NCBI GenBank assembly: GCA_965661005.1
Contig: CBFICB010000006.1
Span: forward strand, 135,796 to 199,795
Reading direction: 5' to 3'
From: UBA5109 sp965661005
GTDB lineage: Bacteria; Pseudomonadota; Gammaproteobacteria; Pseudomonadales; Pseudohongiellaceae
Length of the DNA stretch: 64,000 bases
Position 1 is the stretch's first letter, and every line of letters begins with the position of its first letter. Shown in pieces: positions 1 through 8,881 of this stretch. The notes under the pieces are model-generated. The model saw only the letters and a list, made by a program, of their open reading frames with translations. It was not told where the DNA came from and did not search any database. Position numbers and translations under genes: made by a program.

Positions 1-522
1 GGTTCAGGTGCTGCATTTGTCGCACGTTCAATTGATACCGAAATGAAACATCTGAGTGCTGTCATTAAAACCGCTCATGCACATGAAGGCGCATCCTTTG
101 TCGAAATATTGCAAAATTGCCCGATCTATAATGATGCCATTTTTGAAAACGTTAAAGACAAAAAAATCGCAGCTGATTTTCGTGTTGAAATTGAACACGG
201 CCAACCCCTAATCTTTGGCAAAGAAAAGAATAAAGGCATACGATTAAACAGGGAAACATTAGCTCTGGAGGTTGTCACTATCGGCGAGGACTGCCCATTA
301 GAAGAGGTGCTGGTACATGATCAAACCAACCTTGCACTAGCGCAATTAATCGGCGCGATGGGTGGCGATGAGTTTCCCGTAGCGGTCGGTGTGATTTACC
401 ACAACCCAAAACCTAGTTACGTTAATGATTTATTTATCCAGCGTGAACAATTACGCCAAGGCAAAGACCAGGGCAACCTGAATGCCTTATTAAGAAGCGG
501 ACATACCTGGGAAGTTGCCTGA
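1..522 (+). CDS. korB: 2-oxoacid (probably 2-oxoglutarate):ferredoxin oxidoreductase, beta subunit, 3' part
   Basis: The reading frame is open from base 1 and ends with TGA at 520-522, giving the last 173 residues; the start lies outside the window. The fragment has the family's SFVEILQNCPIYND stretch after the thiamine-diphosphate domain and the C-terminal region ending in a basic tail. With its alpha subunit the enzyme decarboxylates a 2-oxoacid to acyl-CoA and reduces ferredoxin, as a cytoplasmic alternative to the lipoamide complexes. Substrate choice (2-oxoglutarate rather than pyruvate) is inferred from resemblance to KorB-type sequences. The 5' neighbour, presumably korA, is not visible. 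An internal ATG at 43 is not the true start. Confidence 0.85.
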   Translation, partial: GSGAAFVARSIDTEMKHLSAVIKTAHAHEGASFVEILQNCPIYNDAIFENVKDKKIAADFRVEIEHGQPLIFGKEKNKGIRLNRETLALEVVTIGEDCPLEEVLVHDQTNLALAQLIGAMGGDEFPVAVGVIYHNPKPSYVNDLFIQREQLRQGKDQGNLNALLRSGHTWEVA

Positions 523-567
523 GAAATTGCCATCAATATAAAGTTTAAAATAAAACCATTAATTTTA

Positions 568-1932
568 TTAGATTGCTGGAATTTCCATAAGCGAAGAAAC
601 AACCTGAAGGGAATATGCTCCGGTTTCTCCTTCAAAGTATGAAGTTACTTGAATTTCAAAAGTGCCAAATTCAGCAGCTTCAATCTCTAAAAAGCTGTTA
701 GTTCCACCCGCAAGACCATCATCATTGTCGAAAAATTCTCCCGATGGACTTTGAACAATTAAGTAAGTATCAAAATCTTCCGATTCCAGAGTTATCGTCA
801 AAACCTGCCCAGGTAGAGCAACAACTTCAAAGCTATCCGTAAATTCACCAGAGGCACGAAATTCATCTCCAGACTCCAAACGACCAATTTCATCTAAACT
901 GATCTCGCCTTCCAGTTCATCTGCGGTGTTTATTTCAAGCGTATAGTCACCCGTTTCTCCACTTGAATAACTTGTTACCATTACTTCATACGTACCGCTT
1001 ACAGTTAAATCCAAAGATAGAAATGAACGTTCAGTATCACCTTCATAGTCATCATTTTCATACTCTTCACCATTAGGCGTAATGACTCTTAAATATGTAT
1101 CAAAATCGACGGAACGCAGCTCAAAAGTTGTTGTTTGATTAGCTGATCCTTCAAAAAAATAAGAATCCAGATACTCACCGGTCTCGCCATAAACCTCATC
1201 ACCAAATTCAAGAACACCTCTTTCAATTATGCCGGAATTTTCCCAGGTATCTCCGATGTAATAGATATCTCCTGTTGAATATAATGCGGTGCAATCCGTC
1301 GCATCATGTAAGGCATCTTCGTCAAGCAAAGCGCTTGCTGATCCAGATCCTGCAAAACGTGGATCATCACATTCACCATCGTTAGCCCATCCGCTTAAAT
1401 CATCACCAAAATTTATATTCGCTAGACTCGGATTAAGCTCTTCTTCAAACTCATCCAAGTCGGGAATATTGCCCTCACCTACAAAATTTATACTGCCTTG
1501 ATAAAGCAAGGTTCTGCAATCTGAAGCATCTGCTAAGACATCGCTGCCACCGCTAAAGGAACCTGCGCCCTCAAAGCGAGGATCGTCACATTCCTGATCA
1601 TTCGGAAAAGAGCCTTCATCATTTCCAAAATCTATAGCCTGTATTGCAATATTTGCTGCTTCACTGGCTAAAAAAATAGAGCCTTCTTCAAATAAAGTCT
1701 CACAATCACTTGCATCATTGGCACTGTCAAAAGATAGGATATTACCCATGCCAGGTCCTCGAAAACGCGAATCATTGCACTGGCCATTAGCGGCAAGCTC
1801 ACTACTATCATCACCAAAAAGTAAGGCATTTCTACCGCTATCAAAAGCAATAAAAAAAATGAGAAAAAAAAGTGCCAATAACAAAGCAATCGTTAAGTGC
1901 TGATAAACACGCGCAGTATTTGTTTCGCTCAT
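568..1932 (-). CDS. Acidic membrane-anchored protein with three Cys-pair repeats and two PPC-like domains
   Basis: 454 residues. Residues about 13-30 form one hydrophobic segment after a short N terminus, so the bulk is probably exported and tethered. Three repeats follow at about 39-86, 102-149 and 175-225. Each has the pattern FGxD-x-NDxxCxDxRFxGxG, then DASDC and GSI, and each contains exactly two cysteines (52/77, 115/139, 188/214) that could pair. The C-terminal half holds two bacterial pre-peptidase C-terminal (PPC) type beta domains at about 239-336 and 349-448, each with a DFDTYL motif and ending in TSY-x-GETG-x-Y. The protein is very rich in Asp and Glu. No catalytic domain is visible, so function is unknown; a calcium-binding or adhesive envelope role is a guess. 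It lies 71 bp after dxs on the same strand. Confidence 0.8.
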   Translation of the reverse strand: MSETNTARVYQHLTIALLLALFFLIFFIAFDSGRNALLFGDDSSELAANGQCNDSRFRGPGMGNILSFDSANDASDCETLFEEGSIFLASEAANIAIQAIDFGNDEGSFPNDQECDDPRFEGAGSFSGGSDVLADASDCRTLLYQGSINFVGEGNIPDLDEFEEELNPSLANINFGDDLSGWANDGECDDPRFAGSGSASALLDEDALHDATDCTALYSTGDIYYIGDTWENSGIIERGVLEFGDEVYGETGEYLDSYFFEGSANQTTTFELRSVDFDTYLRVITPNGEEYENDDYEGDTERSFLSLDLTVSGTYEVMVTSYSSGETGDYTLEINTADELEGEISLDEIGRLESGDEFRASGEFTDSFEVVALPGQVLTITLESEDFDTYLIVQSPSGEFFDNDDGLAGGTNSFLEIEAAEFGTFEIQVTSYFEGETGAYSLQVVSSLMEIPAI

Positions 1933-2003
1933 TTTATTGCCTCTTTCCAGATATTCCTGATGGTGAAATCCAGTTTGGTAGCAAATTACTTTAGAATTTA
2001 AAC

Positions 2004-3902
2004 TTAAGCGAGTTTGCTTACTATAGCGGATGTAATGCCTGTACTATCTAGGCCACATTCAGCTAGCATGAGTTCTGCTTTTCCATGATCCAGGAACTCG
2101 TCTGGCAATCCGAGATTTAATATTTCCAGATTGCTATTGGCTGTCTTACTATCAAGCGTGGCTAAATATTCATTCACGGCCGAACCTGCCCCACCCTTTA
2201 TGACATTCTCTTCAACAGTGACCAGAAGTTGATGGCTAGCCGCTAATTCTGAAATCAGTTTTTCATCAAGTGGTTTAACAAAACGCATATCAACTAAAGT
2301 TGCATTTAATTCCTCTGCACTTTTACTTGCTGCTCTTAACAAAGTGCCAAAAGCCAGGATAGCAATTTTTTCACCTTGCCTTCTAATGACACCCTTCCCT
2401 AGATCCAGCAATTGCATGTGGGCATCCTGATCACAACCCATTGCCTTACCACGGGGATACCTTACAGCGGCAGGTCCGCTAAAGTGATACCCTGTGAACA
2501 GCATATTTCTTGCTTCATTTTCGTCACTTGGGGTCATGACGATGATATTTGGAATGCAGCGTAAATAACTCAAGTCAAAACTTCCTGCATGGGTTGGGCC
2601 ATCTTCTCCGACTAATCCCGCACGATCAATTGCAAACAGTATATCCAGGTTCTGTAGAGCAACATCATGTATTAACTGATCATAAGCGCGTTGCAAAAAA
2701 GTTGAATAAATAGCAACAACCGGTTTTAAACCATCGCAAGCCATGCCGGCTGCAAAAGTGACTGCATGCTGCTCAGCAATTGCCACATCAAAAAATTGTT
2801 CAGGAAATTTTTTTTCAAATTCCCCCATGCCAGAACCCTCACCCATAGCAGGAGTGACTGCCATCAATTTGGGTTCAGTTGGAGCCATATCACAGAGCCA
2901 GTTGCCAAATATTTTTGAATAGCTTGGCGGAGCATTTTTATCCTCTTTTTTATCCTGAATGAGCTCTTCAGCAGATACCAGTTTATTGAGCGCATGCATG
3001 CCATAAGGATCTTCTTCTGCTGGCAAATAACCTTTACCTTTTTGAGTCACTACATGCAGGAGCAATGGTCCTCTTAAATTTTTAATATTATTTAAGATAT
3101 TAACCAGCCCCTCCACATCATGACCATCAATCAAACCAAAATAATTAAACCCAAGCTCTTCAAAGATAGTCGCTGGTGATACCATTCCTTTCATGTATTC
3201 TTCAGCTCGGTGAGCTGCTTTCCAGGCCGGGGGCACCTTGGATAAAACCTTTTTAGAACCGGAACGTAAAAAGTTATACGGCTTACTTGCCCACATTCTG
3301 GCGAAATAACTCGACAGGCCTCCAACATTTTTTGAGATAGACATATTATTGTCATTCAGAATAACGATAATATCGTCGTTCAATTCTCCCGAATGGTTTA
3401 ACGCTTCGAAGGCCATACCTGCTGTCATGGCTCCATCACCAATAATCGCTACTACTTTACGCTCGCTTTCACTTTTCCTGGCTGCCATCATCATGCCTAG
3501 AGCTGCAGAAATAGATGTGCTGGAATGACCAACTCCGAATGTATCGTACTCACTTTCCCGACGGGTATTGAAAGCCGCTAAACCATCTTTCTGGCGCATA
3601 CTCAGCATGCGTTCTCGCCTGCCTGTAAGAATTTTATGCGGATAACTTTGATGCCCGACGTCCCACACTAAACGATCTTCTGGTGTATTGAAGACATAGT
3701 GTAAAGCGATCGTTAATTCAACAACGCCCAAACCCGCACCAAAATGTCCGCCCGTTTTACCAACGCAATACAAAAGATAGGCTCTTAACTCTCCAGCTAA
3801 TTCTTCCAGTTGATCTGGTTCTAACAGGCGCAAATCTGCTGGTGAATCTATGCTGTCCAGTAAAGCAGTTTGTGGTCGCTGTTGTGGAATTTCTTTGAAC
3901 AT
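2004..3902 (-). CDS. dxs: 1-deoxy-D-xylulose-5-phosphate synthase
   Basis: 632 residues, the usual length. This thiamine-diphosphate enzyme condenses pyruvate with glyceraldehyde 3-phosphate, the first step of the MEP isoprenoid pathway. Visible signatures are DVGHQSYPHKILTGR near residue 80, the thiamine/magnesium motif GDGAMTAGMAFEALN near 155, the catalytic-domain segment IAEQHAVTFAAGMA, and the transketolase C-terminal domain with VRYPRG. It is the third gene of xseB-ispA-dxs, 42 bp after ispA, an arrangement common in gammaproteobacteria that couples DXP supply to prenyl diphosphate synthesis. Confidence 0.98.
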   Translation of the reverse strand: MFKEIPQQRPQTALLDSIDSPADLRLLEPDQLEELAGELRAYLLYCVGKTGGHFGAGLGVVELTIALHYVFNTPEDRLVWDVGHQSYPHKILTGRRERMLSMRQKDGLAAFNTRRESEYDTFGVGHSSTSISAALGMMMAARKSESERKVVAIIGDGAMTAGMAFEALNHSGELNDDIIVILNDNNMSISKNVGGLSSYFARMWASKPYNFLRSGSKKVLSKVPPAWKAAHRAEEYMKGMVSPATIFEELGFNYFGLIDGHDVEGLVNILNNIKNLRGPLLLHVVTQKGKGYLPAEEDPYGMHALNKLVSAEELIQDKKEDKNAPPSYSKIFGNWLCDMAPTEPKLMAVTPAMGEGSGMGEFEKKFPEQFFDVAIAEQHAVTFAAGMACDGLKPVVAIYSTFLQRAYDQLIHDVALQNLDILFAIDRAGLVGEDGPTHAGSFDLSYLRCIPNIIVMTPSDENEARNMLFTGYHFSGPAAVRYPRGKAMGCDQDAHMQLLDLGKGVIRRQGEKIAILAFGTLLRAASKSAEELNATLVDMRFVKPLDEKLISELAASHQLLVTVEENVIKGGAGSAVNEYLATLDSKTANSNLEILNLGLPDEFLDHGKAELMLAECGLDSTGITSAIVSKLA

Positions 3903-3944
3903 AATTTACTTTTAATCGTCTTCCCTAAATACCAATATATTTAT

Positions 3945-4832
3945 TTAATGCTTTCTTTGAACGATATACATCGCGATATCTCGTAAAGTTTGAGCATCTT
4001 TCCCAAAATCATCCAAAGCACTGACTGCTTCCTCACATAATGACTGAGCCTTCAGCCGGGCTCCATCAAGCCCCAATAAAACAGGATAGGTAATTTTTCC
4101 AAGCTCTTCGTCTTTTCCTTGTTGTTTGCCGAGTGTCTTTGTATCACTTTCGACATCTAAAATATCATCTTGCACTTGAAAAGCATGGCCAATCGCTTCC
4201 GCATAAATTGCTAAGTGCTCTAAACGGGTTTTATCTGCACTGCCAGTGCTTAAAGCTCCCAACTCGACACTGGCTTGAATCAAAGCACCTGTCTTAAGTG
4301 AATGTAAATTTGCCAATGATTCCTCATTTACCTTCTTGGATGATGCCTCTAAATCCAGGCTTTGTCCTGCAACCATACCTGTCGCCCCTATTGCTTTAGC
4401 TAATGTCGTCACCATTTGTAAACGTATTTCACTAGAGGCACTTATCTGACTAGAACTGGCCAGTAATTCAAATGCATAACTTTGCAAGGCATCACCTGCC
4501 AATATCGCAGTTGCTTCATCAAATTTAATATGACAAGTTGCTACCCCTCGTCTTAAAGCGTCGTTATCCATTGAAGGCAGGTCGTCATGGATAAGAGAAT
4601 AAGTATGGACAAGTTCTACAGCACAGGCTGCTATATCGGCCATAGTAAAGTCAGATCCAAGTGCTTCTGCACCGGCGTAAGCTAATACCGGACGCAAGCG
4701 TTTACCTCCATTCATAACCGCGTAGGTCATAGCGTTTTGTAAAACTGCCGAGCTAGATTGTGAAACCAATAGTGTAGAAAGCAGATCTACTACTCGACTT
4801 TTTCGCGTTGTTAGAATTTTTTCGATTTGCAT
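3945..4832 (-). CDS. ispA: Farnesyl diphosphate (short-chain polyprenyl) synthase
   Basis: 295 residues. It condenses isopentenyl diphosphate with dimethylallyl and geranyl diphosphate to make farnesyl diphosphate. Both aspartate-rich magnesium motifs are present: DDLPSMDND (first) and DDILDVESD (second); GGKRLRPVL and the GxxxDL-type segment GQSLDLEA are also seen. The size and the position between xseB and dxs fit IspA rather than a longer-chain octaprenyl synthase. The gap to xseB is 56 bp. Product chain length is inferred from context. Confidence 0.95.
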   Translation of the reverse strand: MQIEKILTTRKSRVVDLLSTLLVSQSSSAVLQNAMTYAVMNGGKRLRPVLAYAGAEALGSDFTMADIAACAVELVHTYSLIHDDLPSMDNDALRRGVATCHIKFDEATAILAGDALQSYAFELLASSSQISASSEIRLQMVTTLAKAIGATGMVAGQSLDLEASSKKVNEESLANLHSLKTGALIQASVELGALSTGSADKTRLEHLAIYAEAIGHAFQVQDDILDVESDTKTLGKQQGKDEELGKITYPVLLGLDGARLKAQSLCEEAVSALDDFGKDAQTLRDIAMYIVQRKH

Positions 4833-4888
4833 GGATAACTTTAATGGCTTGTCTTTACTTTATATAAACAGTTGATGAAATCGACAGC

Positions 4889-5134
4889 CTAATCTTCTTC
4901 GGTATCCAGATCGAAAGGCTCAGCCTCCGGAAGTTCGTTTTCCTGAGTGAGAATTTGAATGCGTTGCTCTGCCTTTTCCAGTGCAACTTGGCATTCTCTG
5001 GTTAGTTTAATACCATTTTCAAAAGCCTTTAGTGACTCTTCCAGACTTAAATCACCTTCTTCCAAGGCTTCTACAAGCTCTTCCAATTGCTCTATAGCAT
5101 CTTCAAAATTGAATGCTGTTTTTTTTGTGGCCAT
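4889..5134 (-). CDS. xseB: Exodeoxyribonuclease VII small subunit
   Basis: 81 residues, matching the family size. It is the small helical subunit that binds XseA to form the single-strand-specific exonuclease VII. The sequence has the family core FEDAIEQLEELVEALE and then LEESLKAFENGIKL, followed by an acidic C-terminal tail. It is the promoter-proximal gene of xseB-ispA-dxs; a 357-bp non-coding stretch lies upstream and must hold the operon promoter. Confidence 0.95.
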   Translation of the reverse strand: MATKKTAFNFEDAIEQLEELVEALEEGDLSLEESLKAFENGIKLTRECQVALEKAEQRIQILTQENELPEAEPFDLDTEED

Positions 5135-5491
5135 GATAGTTTAATCGTTAGTCAATTTTAAAATTTCAGGAAACCCTGACGAAAAGGAATTAGAGATCAA
5201 TATACCTTACAAATCAAGCTCATATCCATCTATGCTGGATAATCTTATGAATATTTAAAAATTCATTAGATTTACACAATTTCAGCCTAACTACATGGCA
5301 CAATAATAGACGTATTAGATACACACATGAAAGTTAACGCTATTAGTGGAAGCCTTAGAGTTAGTGACTTTCCTTACAGACTGCTGTTAAACTAACTCGC
5401 TTGGCACTCTATGTGGCTTCCAGACAGGCAAAATATAAGCCTGTAGTAATAAAACCGATTTTATTAACGTTTAACGAATGGGGATAACATT
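5135..5491. other. 357-bp intergenic region with structured leader
   Basis: No gene is seen between the divergent xseB and cytochrome c' genes. The xseB-proximal half is AT-rich and featureless to my eye. The half next to the cytochrome c' gene holds four hairpins, described separately at 5347-5466. Confidence 0.7.
5347..5466 (+). ncRNA. Candidate structured RNA leader of the cytochrome c' gene
   Basis: Perfect complementary arms are visible by eye: TGGAAGCC (5347-5354) with GGCTTCCA (5415-5422) as outer stem; GAGTTAGT (5358-5365) with ACTAACTC (5391-5398) nested inside; ACAG (5376-5379) with CTGT (5384-5387) at the tip. Two further hairpins follow: CAGGC/GCCTG (5425-5429/5439-5443) and TAATAAAA/TTTTATTA (5447-5454/5459-5466), ending 25 bp before the start codon. 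I recognise no known riboswitch family. It could be a cis-regulatory leader or a protein-binding DNA element. Strand is assigned from the downstream gene; transcription is not shown. Confidence 0.45.
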
Positions 5492-5959
5492 ATGAAACGT
5501 ATAATTCTTGTCAGCGCAGCTATCTTAAGCACGCTTATCTCTTTTAATACCTTAGCTCAACGTATGTCTCCTGAAGAGCAGGCTCAAGCTGCTGTAGAAA
5601 GCAGACAAGCAGTATTTAAACTACTTGCTTTCAGCATGGGACCTCTCCAAGGAATGGCTCGTGGCGGTGATTTCGATGAAGCTGTTGCTGTTCAAGCTTT
5701 GGAGCGTATTCAAACTCTCGCACCAATGATCCCAGAATTATTTGCTAATGACACAACTGCTTACGATTTTGAGACTCGTGCCTTAAATGGTATCTGGAGC
5801 GATATGGACGGTTTTGCTTCTGCTGCTATGGACTTATCTGCTGGCGCTGAAGCGGCAATGGGTATTATCACCTCAGAAGGTGCTGGTGGTGTTCGTCAAG
5901 CCATACAACAAGTTGGTCCGACTTGTGGTGCTTGTCATGATGCCTACCGCGCTGAATAA
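5492..5959 (+). CDS. Periplasmic cytochrome c' (class II c-type cytochrome)
   Basis: 155 residues with a signal peptide (basic MKR, hydrophobic core to about residue 22, cleavage near LAQ). One heme site, CGACH, lies at residues 145-149, ten residues from the end, as in the four-helix-bundle cytochromes c'. The N-terminal ESRQAVFKLLAFSMG segment corresponds to helix A, which supplies the residue facing the distal heme side. Members bind NO or CO or act as small electron carriers in the periplasm. The start is supported by GGGGA eight bases upstream of ATG. The gene sits behind an unusual multi-hairpin leader and ends at a strong terminator shared with a convergent diheme cytochrome gene. Confidence 0.88.
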   Translation: MKRIILVSAAILSTLISFNTLAQRMSPEEQAQAAVESRQAVFKLLAFSMGPLQGMARGGDFDEAVAVQALERIQTLAPMIPELFANDTTAYDFETRALNGIWSDMDGFASAAMDLSAGAEAAMGIITSEGAGGVRQAIQQVGPTCGACHDAYRAE

Positions 5960-5980
5960 TATTTAATAAATATTCGACCA

Positions 5981-6009
5981 AAAAAAGGCAGCCTAGGCTG
6001 CCTTTTTTA
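5981..6009 (+). terminator. Rho-independent terminator after the cytochrome c' gene
   Basis: GGCAGCC and GGCTGCC (5987-6002, two-base TA centre) form a perfect GC-rich hairpin followed by six Ts. An A-run precedes it, so it may also stop transcription from the opposite strand, where the diheme cytochrome gene ends at 6088. Confidence 0.9.
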
Positions 6010-6087
6010 TTGCTTGTCCATTAGCTAATCTTTTTTCAATAAAAAAATTATTATTTCTTCTGCTTAATCCTTCTGCAATGGACCTTC

Positions 6088-6948
6088 TTACTCTTCTCGA
6101 AAAAAGAAAGCCGCTAAAGCTTCTCTATCTTCCTGAGTCAAATTACTGGTATGTTCGATCACATCCAACATTTCACCACCAACCTGTTCAAAGTTTGCTG
6201 TAAAACCATCTTCCAGAAAATAAACAAAATCTTCATAGGTATATGCACCCAATCCTTCAGGTGTCAATGCAGCTGATGCTACGCCTTCCTGACCAGCGAA
6301 TTCATTACTCATATCTGAAATACCTAAAGCATTTCTTGGCGTATGACATTCTCCACAATGGCTAAAACTTCTTGCCAGATAAGCCCCGCGCTGTACTTGT
6401 TCATCATTACCCACATCGGCAACTTCTCCTTCCATAAAGTCTGCCATGATGTTCCAACCACTCATCATCCAGCTAAATTGCCATGCAGGTAAATCATGTT
6501 CAGGCGCTTCATACTCTATTGGAGGCAATGTCACCATGTAAGCAGCAATATCAAGTACATCTTCGTCGGTCATGCCTTCATATGAACGATAAGGAAATGC
6601 AGGCCAATAAAACCCACCACCCGGACTACGACCATGTTTGATTGCAAGAAGAAAATCACGCCCTGTCCAGCCGGCTATGCCGGTTTCTTCATCGGGCGTA
6701 ATATTTGGAGTAAAAAATGATCCTCCAAAAGGAGATTCAATTTCATATCCGCCTATGGGACCTTCAGCGCCATCTACCTGATGGCAGGCAGCACAACCGG
6801 CGGCATTATAAAGATATTCTCCACTGGCTATTGCTTCTGCAGAAGTTGGAATCTCTGGATTACCTACCCTGGGAACTCCAAACACCCAATACAATCCAGC
6901 GACAACCACGACTAGACTCAACAATAAAGAAACGAACTTTTTATTCAT
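6088..6948 (-). CDS. Membrane-anchored diheme cytochrome c
   Basis: 286 residues. An N-terminal hydrophobic segment (about 6-24) without an obvious cleavage site suggests a periplasmic protein anchored in the inner membrane. Two heme motifs are visible, CAACH (52-56) and CGECH (198-202), each in a class I cytochrome c domain; TPNITPDEETGIAGW and HGRSPGGGFYWPAFPY resemble the cytochrome subunits of periplasmic alcohol, aldehyde and sugar dehydrogenases. Those subunits often have three hemes; only two are seen here. No dehydrogenase gene is adjacent, so the electron donor is unknown. It is convergent with the cytochrome c' gene. Confidence 0.82.
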   Translation of the reverse strand: MNKKFVSLLLSLVVVVAGLYWVFGVPRVGNPEIPTSAEAIASGEYLYNAAGCAACHQVDGAEGPIGGYEIESPFGGSFFTPNITPDEETGIAGWTGRDFLLAIKHGRSPGGGFYWPAFPYRSYEGMTDEDVLDIAAYMVTLPPIEYEAPEHDLPAWQFSWMMSGWNIMADFMEGEVADVGNDEQVQRGAYLARSFSHCGECHTPRNALGISDMSNEFAGQEGVASAALTPEGLGAYTYEDFVYFLEDGFTANFEQVGGEMLDVIEHTSNLTQEDREALAAFFFREE

Positions 6949-7023
6949 GCTTTTTCCTGTTTTTATTAAAGCAATATTGAAATCGACAATGATTCTAGCA
7001 TTAAAATTAATTTTTATTTTAAT

Positions 7024-8010
7024 CTAGTTAAGAGTTTTTTGTTTTTCTTTCTGCTCAAGCTTTGAAGCTTTTCGCTTAAGAATAATTTGTGATACTTCAG
7101 ATCCAAGATGCTCTTCCCCTCTTAGCGCGGCTAGGTCAATTTGTTTTTGTCTTTCTTTAAAAGCAGTCTTCTGCTCATCACTTAGCTTATTATAGCAACG
7201 TGAACAACTTACTCCCTTTTCATAATATTCACTTTGTTTATCTTCTTCCGTTATAGGTAAACGGCAAGCGTGGCACTGATCATAATTTCCTTTTTCCAGA
7301 GAATGGTTTACTGCAACCCGATTGTCAAAAACAAAACATTCACCTTGCCACATTGACTCTTCTTGTGGCACTTCTTCAAGGTATTTAAGAATTCCGCCTT
7401 GTAAGTGGTACACCTCGTCAAAGCCTTTTTCTTTTAGATATGCAGTAGACTTCTCACAGCGAATTCCTCCCGTACAATACATAGCAACTTTTTTATGCTT
7501 GGCAGAATCAAGCTCTTGTTTTACATACTCTGGGAATTCTCGAAAAGAAGTCGTATTCGGATTAATAGCGTTCTTAAAAGACCCTATTTCAACTTCATAA
7601 TCGTTGCGAGTATCAATCAACAATACCTCAGGATCTGAAATGAGATCATTCCATTCTTGAGGAGGAACATGTGTGCCAACTTTTCGATTGGGGTCGATTC
7701 CTTCAACTCCCATGGTGACAATTTCTTTTTTGAGTTTAACCTTGCTTCGATAGAAAGGGTAACTATCATCATAAGACTCTTTATGATCCAGTGCTTGCAG
7801 GCGTGGATCTGACCTTACCCAGGCCAGTATTGTATCAATACCTGCTCGATCTCCAGCAATAGTCCCATTAATTCCTTCACTGGCCAGTAACAAGGTTCCT
7901 TTAACCTGATTTTGTAACATTAAATCAAGCAATGGCTGCTGAAGGTTTTTATAGTCATCCAGCCTGACAAAATGATATAGCGCACAGACGACAATCTTTG
8001 ATTTAGTCAT
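7024..8010 (-). CDS. trhO: tRNA uridine-34 hydroxylase (rhodanese family)
   Basis: 328 residues. TrhO (YceA) uses oxygen to hydroxylate U34 of certain tRNAs, leading to 5-methoxy- or 5-carboxymethoxyuridine. The sequence shows the N-terminal domain with SEGINGTIAG, a rhodanese domain with LLIDTRNDYE and the active loop CTGGIRC (catalytic-type Cys179), and a C-terminal cysteine-rich segment with CHAC and CSRC pairs. The gene stands alone on the minus strand between the diheme cytochrome gene and bioD; 180 bp separate it from bioD. Confidence 0.93.
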   Translation of the reverse strand: MTKSKIVVCALYHFVRLDDYKNLQQPLLDLMLQNQVKGTLLLASEGINGTIAGDRAGIDTILAWVRSDPRLQALDHKESYDDSYPFYRSKVKLKKEIVTMGVEGIDPNRKVGTHVPPQEWNDLISDPEVLLIDTRNDYEVEIGSFKNAINPNTTSFREFPEYVKQELDSAKHKKVAMYCTGGIRCEKSTAYLKEKGFDEVYHLQGGILKYLEEVPQEESMWQGECFVFDNRVAVNHSLEKGNYDQCHACRLPITEEDKQSEYYEKGVSCSRCYNKLSDEQKTAFKERQKQIDLAALRGEEHLGSEVSQIILKRKASKLEQKEKQKTLN

Positions 8011-8190
8011 TTATATGTTTCCTTTGCGAATCGGATCGTAAATCCGGAGCAAAAAAGATTGGGGGCGGATTATAACAAAATTAGTATGCGTGGCTAGTCA
8101 GCTATATCAACCAGCTTATTAATAGATTTTTGGAAATGTAATTATCTGTTATCGGCATGCTGGATCAAGCTATCCAGCGTTAAATACTCT

Positions 8191-8862
8191 TTAGAACATT
8201 GCCTCTATAATCAAATCTGAAGCATCGCTATCAAAACACCAGGGAATCGTAGTGATTAAAGGAGCCTGGATCCTGGCTTTTAAGGTTTTGATATTTTCTT
8301 CAAAAGCAGGCATATCAGCTTCCAGGCAATTGGCTATCCAGCCGTGCAAAGTGAAGCCTTCCTCTTGTAAGGCTTTTATTGTTAGCAAGGCATGATTCAG
8401 GCACCCCAGTTTCATGCCAACTACTAAAATCACAGGAATATCCAGCAATTTAACCATATCACTTATATTTTCTTCCTGGTTAAGTGGCACCATCCAGCCA
8501 CCCGCACCTTCAATTAAGGTTAAATCCGCTTTTTTATTTATTACATTTCTACAATACTCAGCAAGCTCTTCAGCTTTAAGAGTAAGTTGTTCTTGCGCTG
8601 CCGCAACATGTGGAGCTATGGCTTGCTTGAGGCAAACTGGATTAAGCTCTTCATAATCTAACTGAAGTGTACTTAATTTTTTTAACTGTATTGCGTCTTC
8701 ATTTTGAAAGCCGAAAGCGGTATAAATTCCACCAGCAGCGACAGGTTTAACGGCAGCTGTTGAAAGCCCTTGCTTTTGCGCTGCTTGTAATAAACAGCAG
8801 GCTGAAAATGTTTTACCAATTTCGGTATCTGTTCCTGTGATAAAAAAACTCTTTGGCGTCAC
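8191..8862 (-). CDS. bioD: Dethiobiotin synthetase
   Basis: 223 residues. It carboxylates 7,8-diaminopelargonate with ATP and CO2 to close the ureido ring, the penultimate biotin step. The P-loop GTDTEIGKT is at residues 10-18, the magnesium/ATP region LIEGAGGWMVPL at about 119, and VGMKLGCLNHALLT follows. It is the last gene of bioB-bioF-bioC-bioD, 19 bp after bioC. Confidence 0.96.
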   Translation of the reverse strand: MTPKSFFITGTDTEIGKTFSACCLLQAAQKQGLSTAAVKPVAAGGIYTAFGFQNEDAIQLKKLSTLQLDYEELNPVCLKQAIAPHVAAAQEQLTLKAEELAEYCRNVINKKADLTLIEGAGGWMVPLNQEENISDMVKLLDIPVILVVGMKLGCLNHALLTIKALQEEGFTLHGWIANCLEADMPAFEENIKTLKARIQAPLITTIPWCFDSDASDLIIEAMF

Positions 8863-8881
8863 TATTATTGACTCTATGCAG

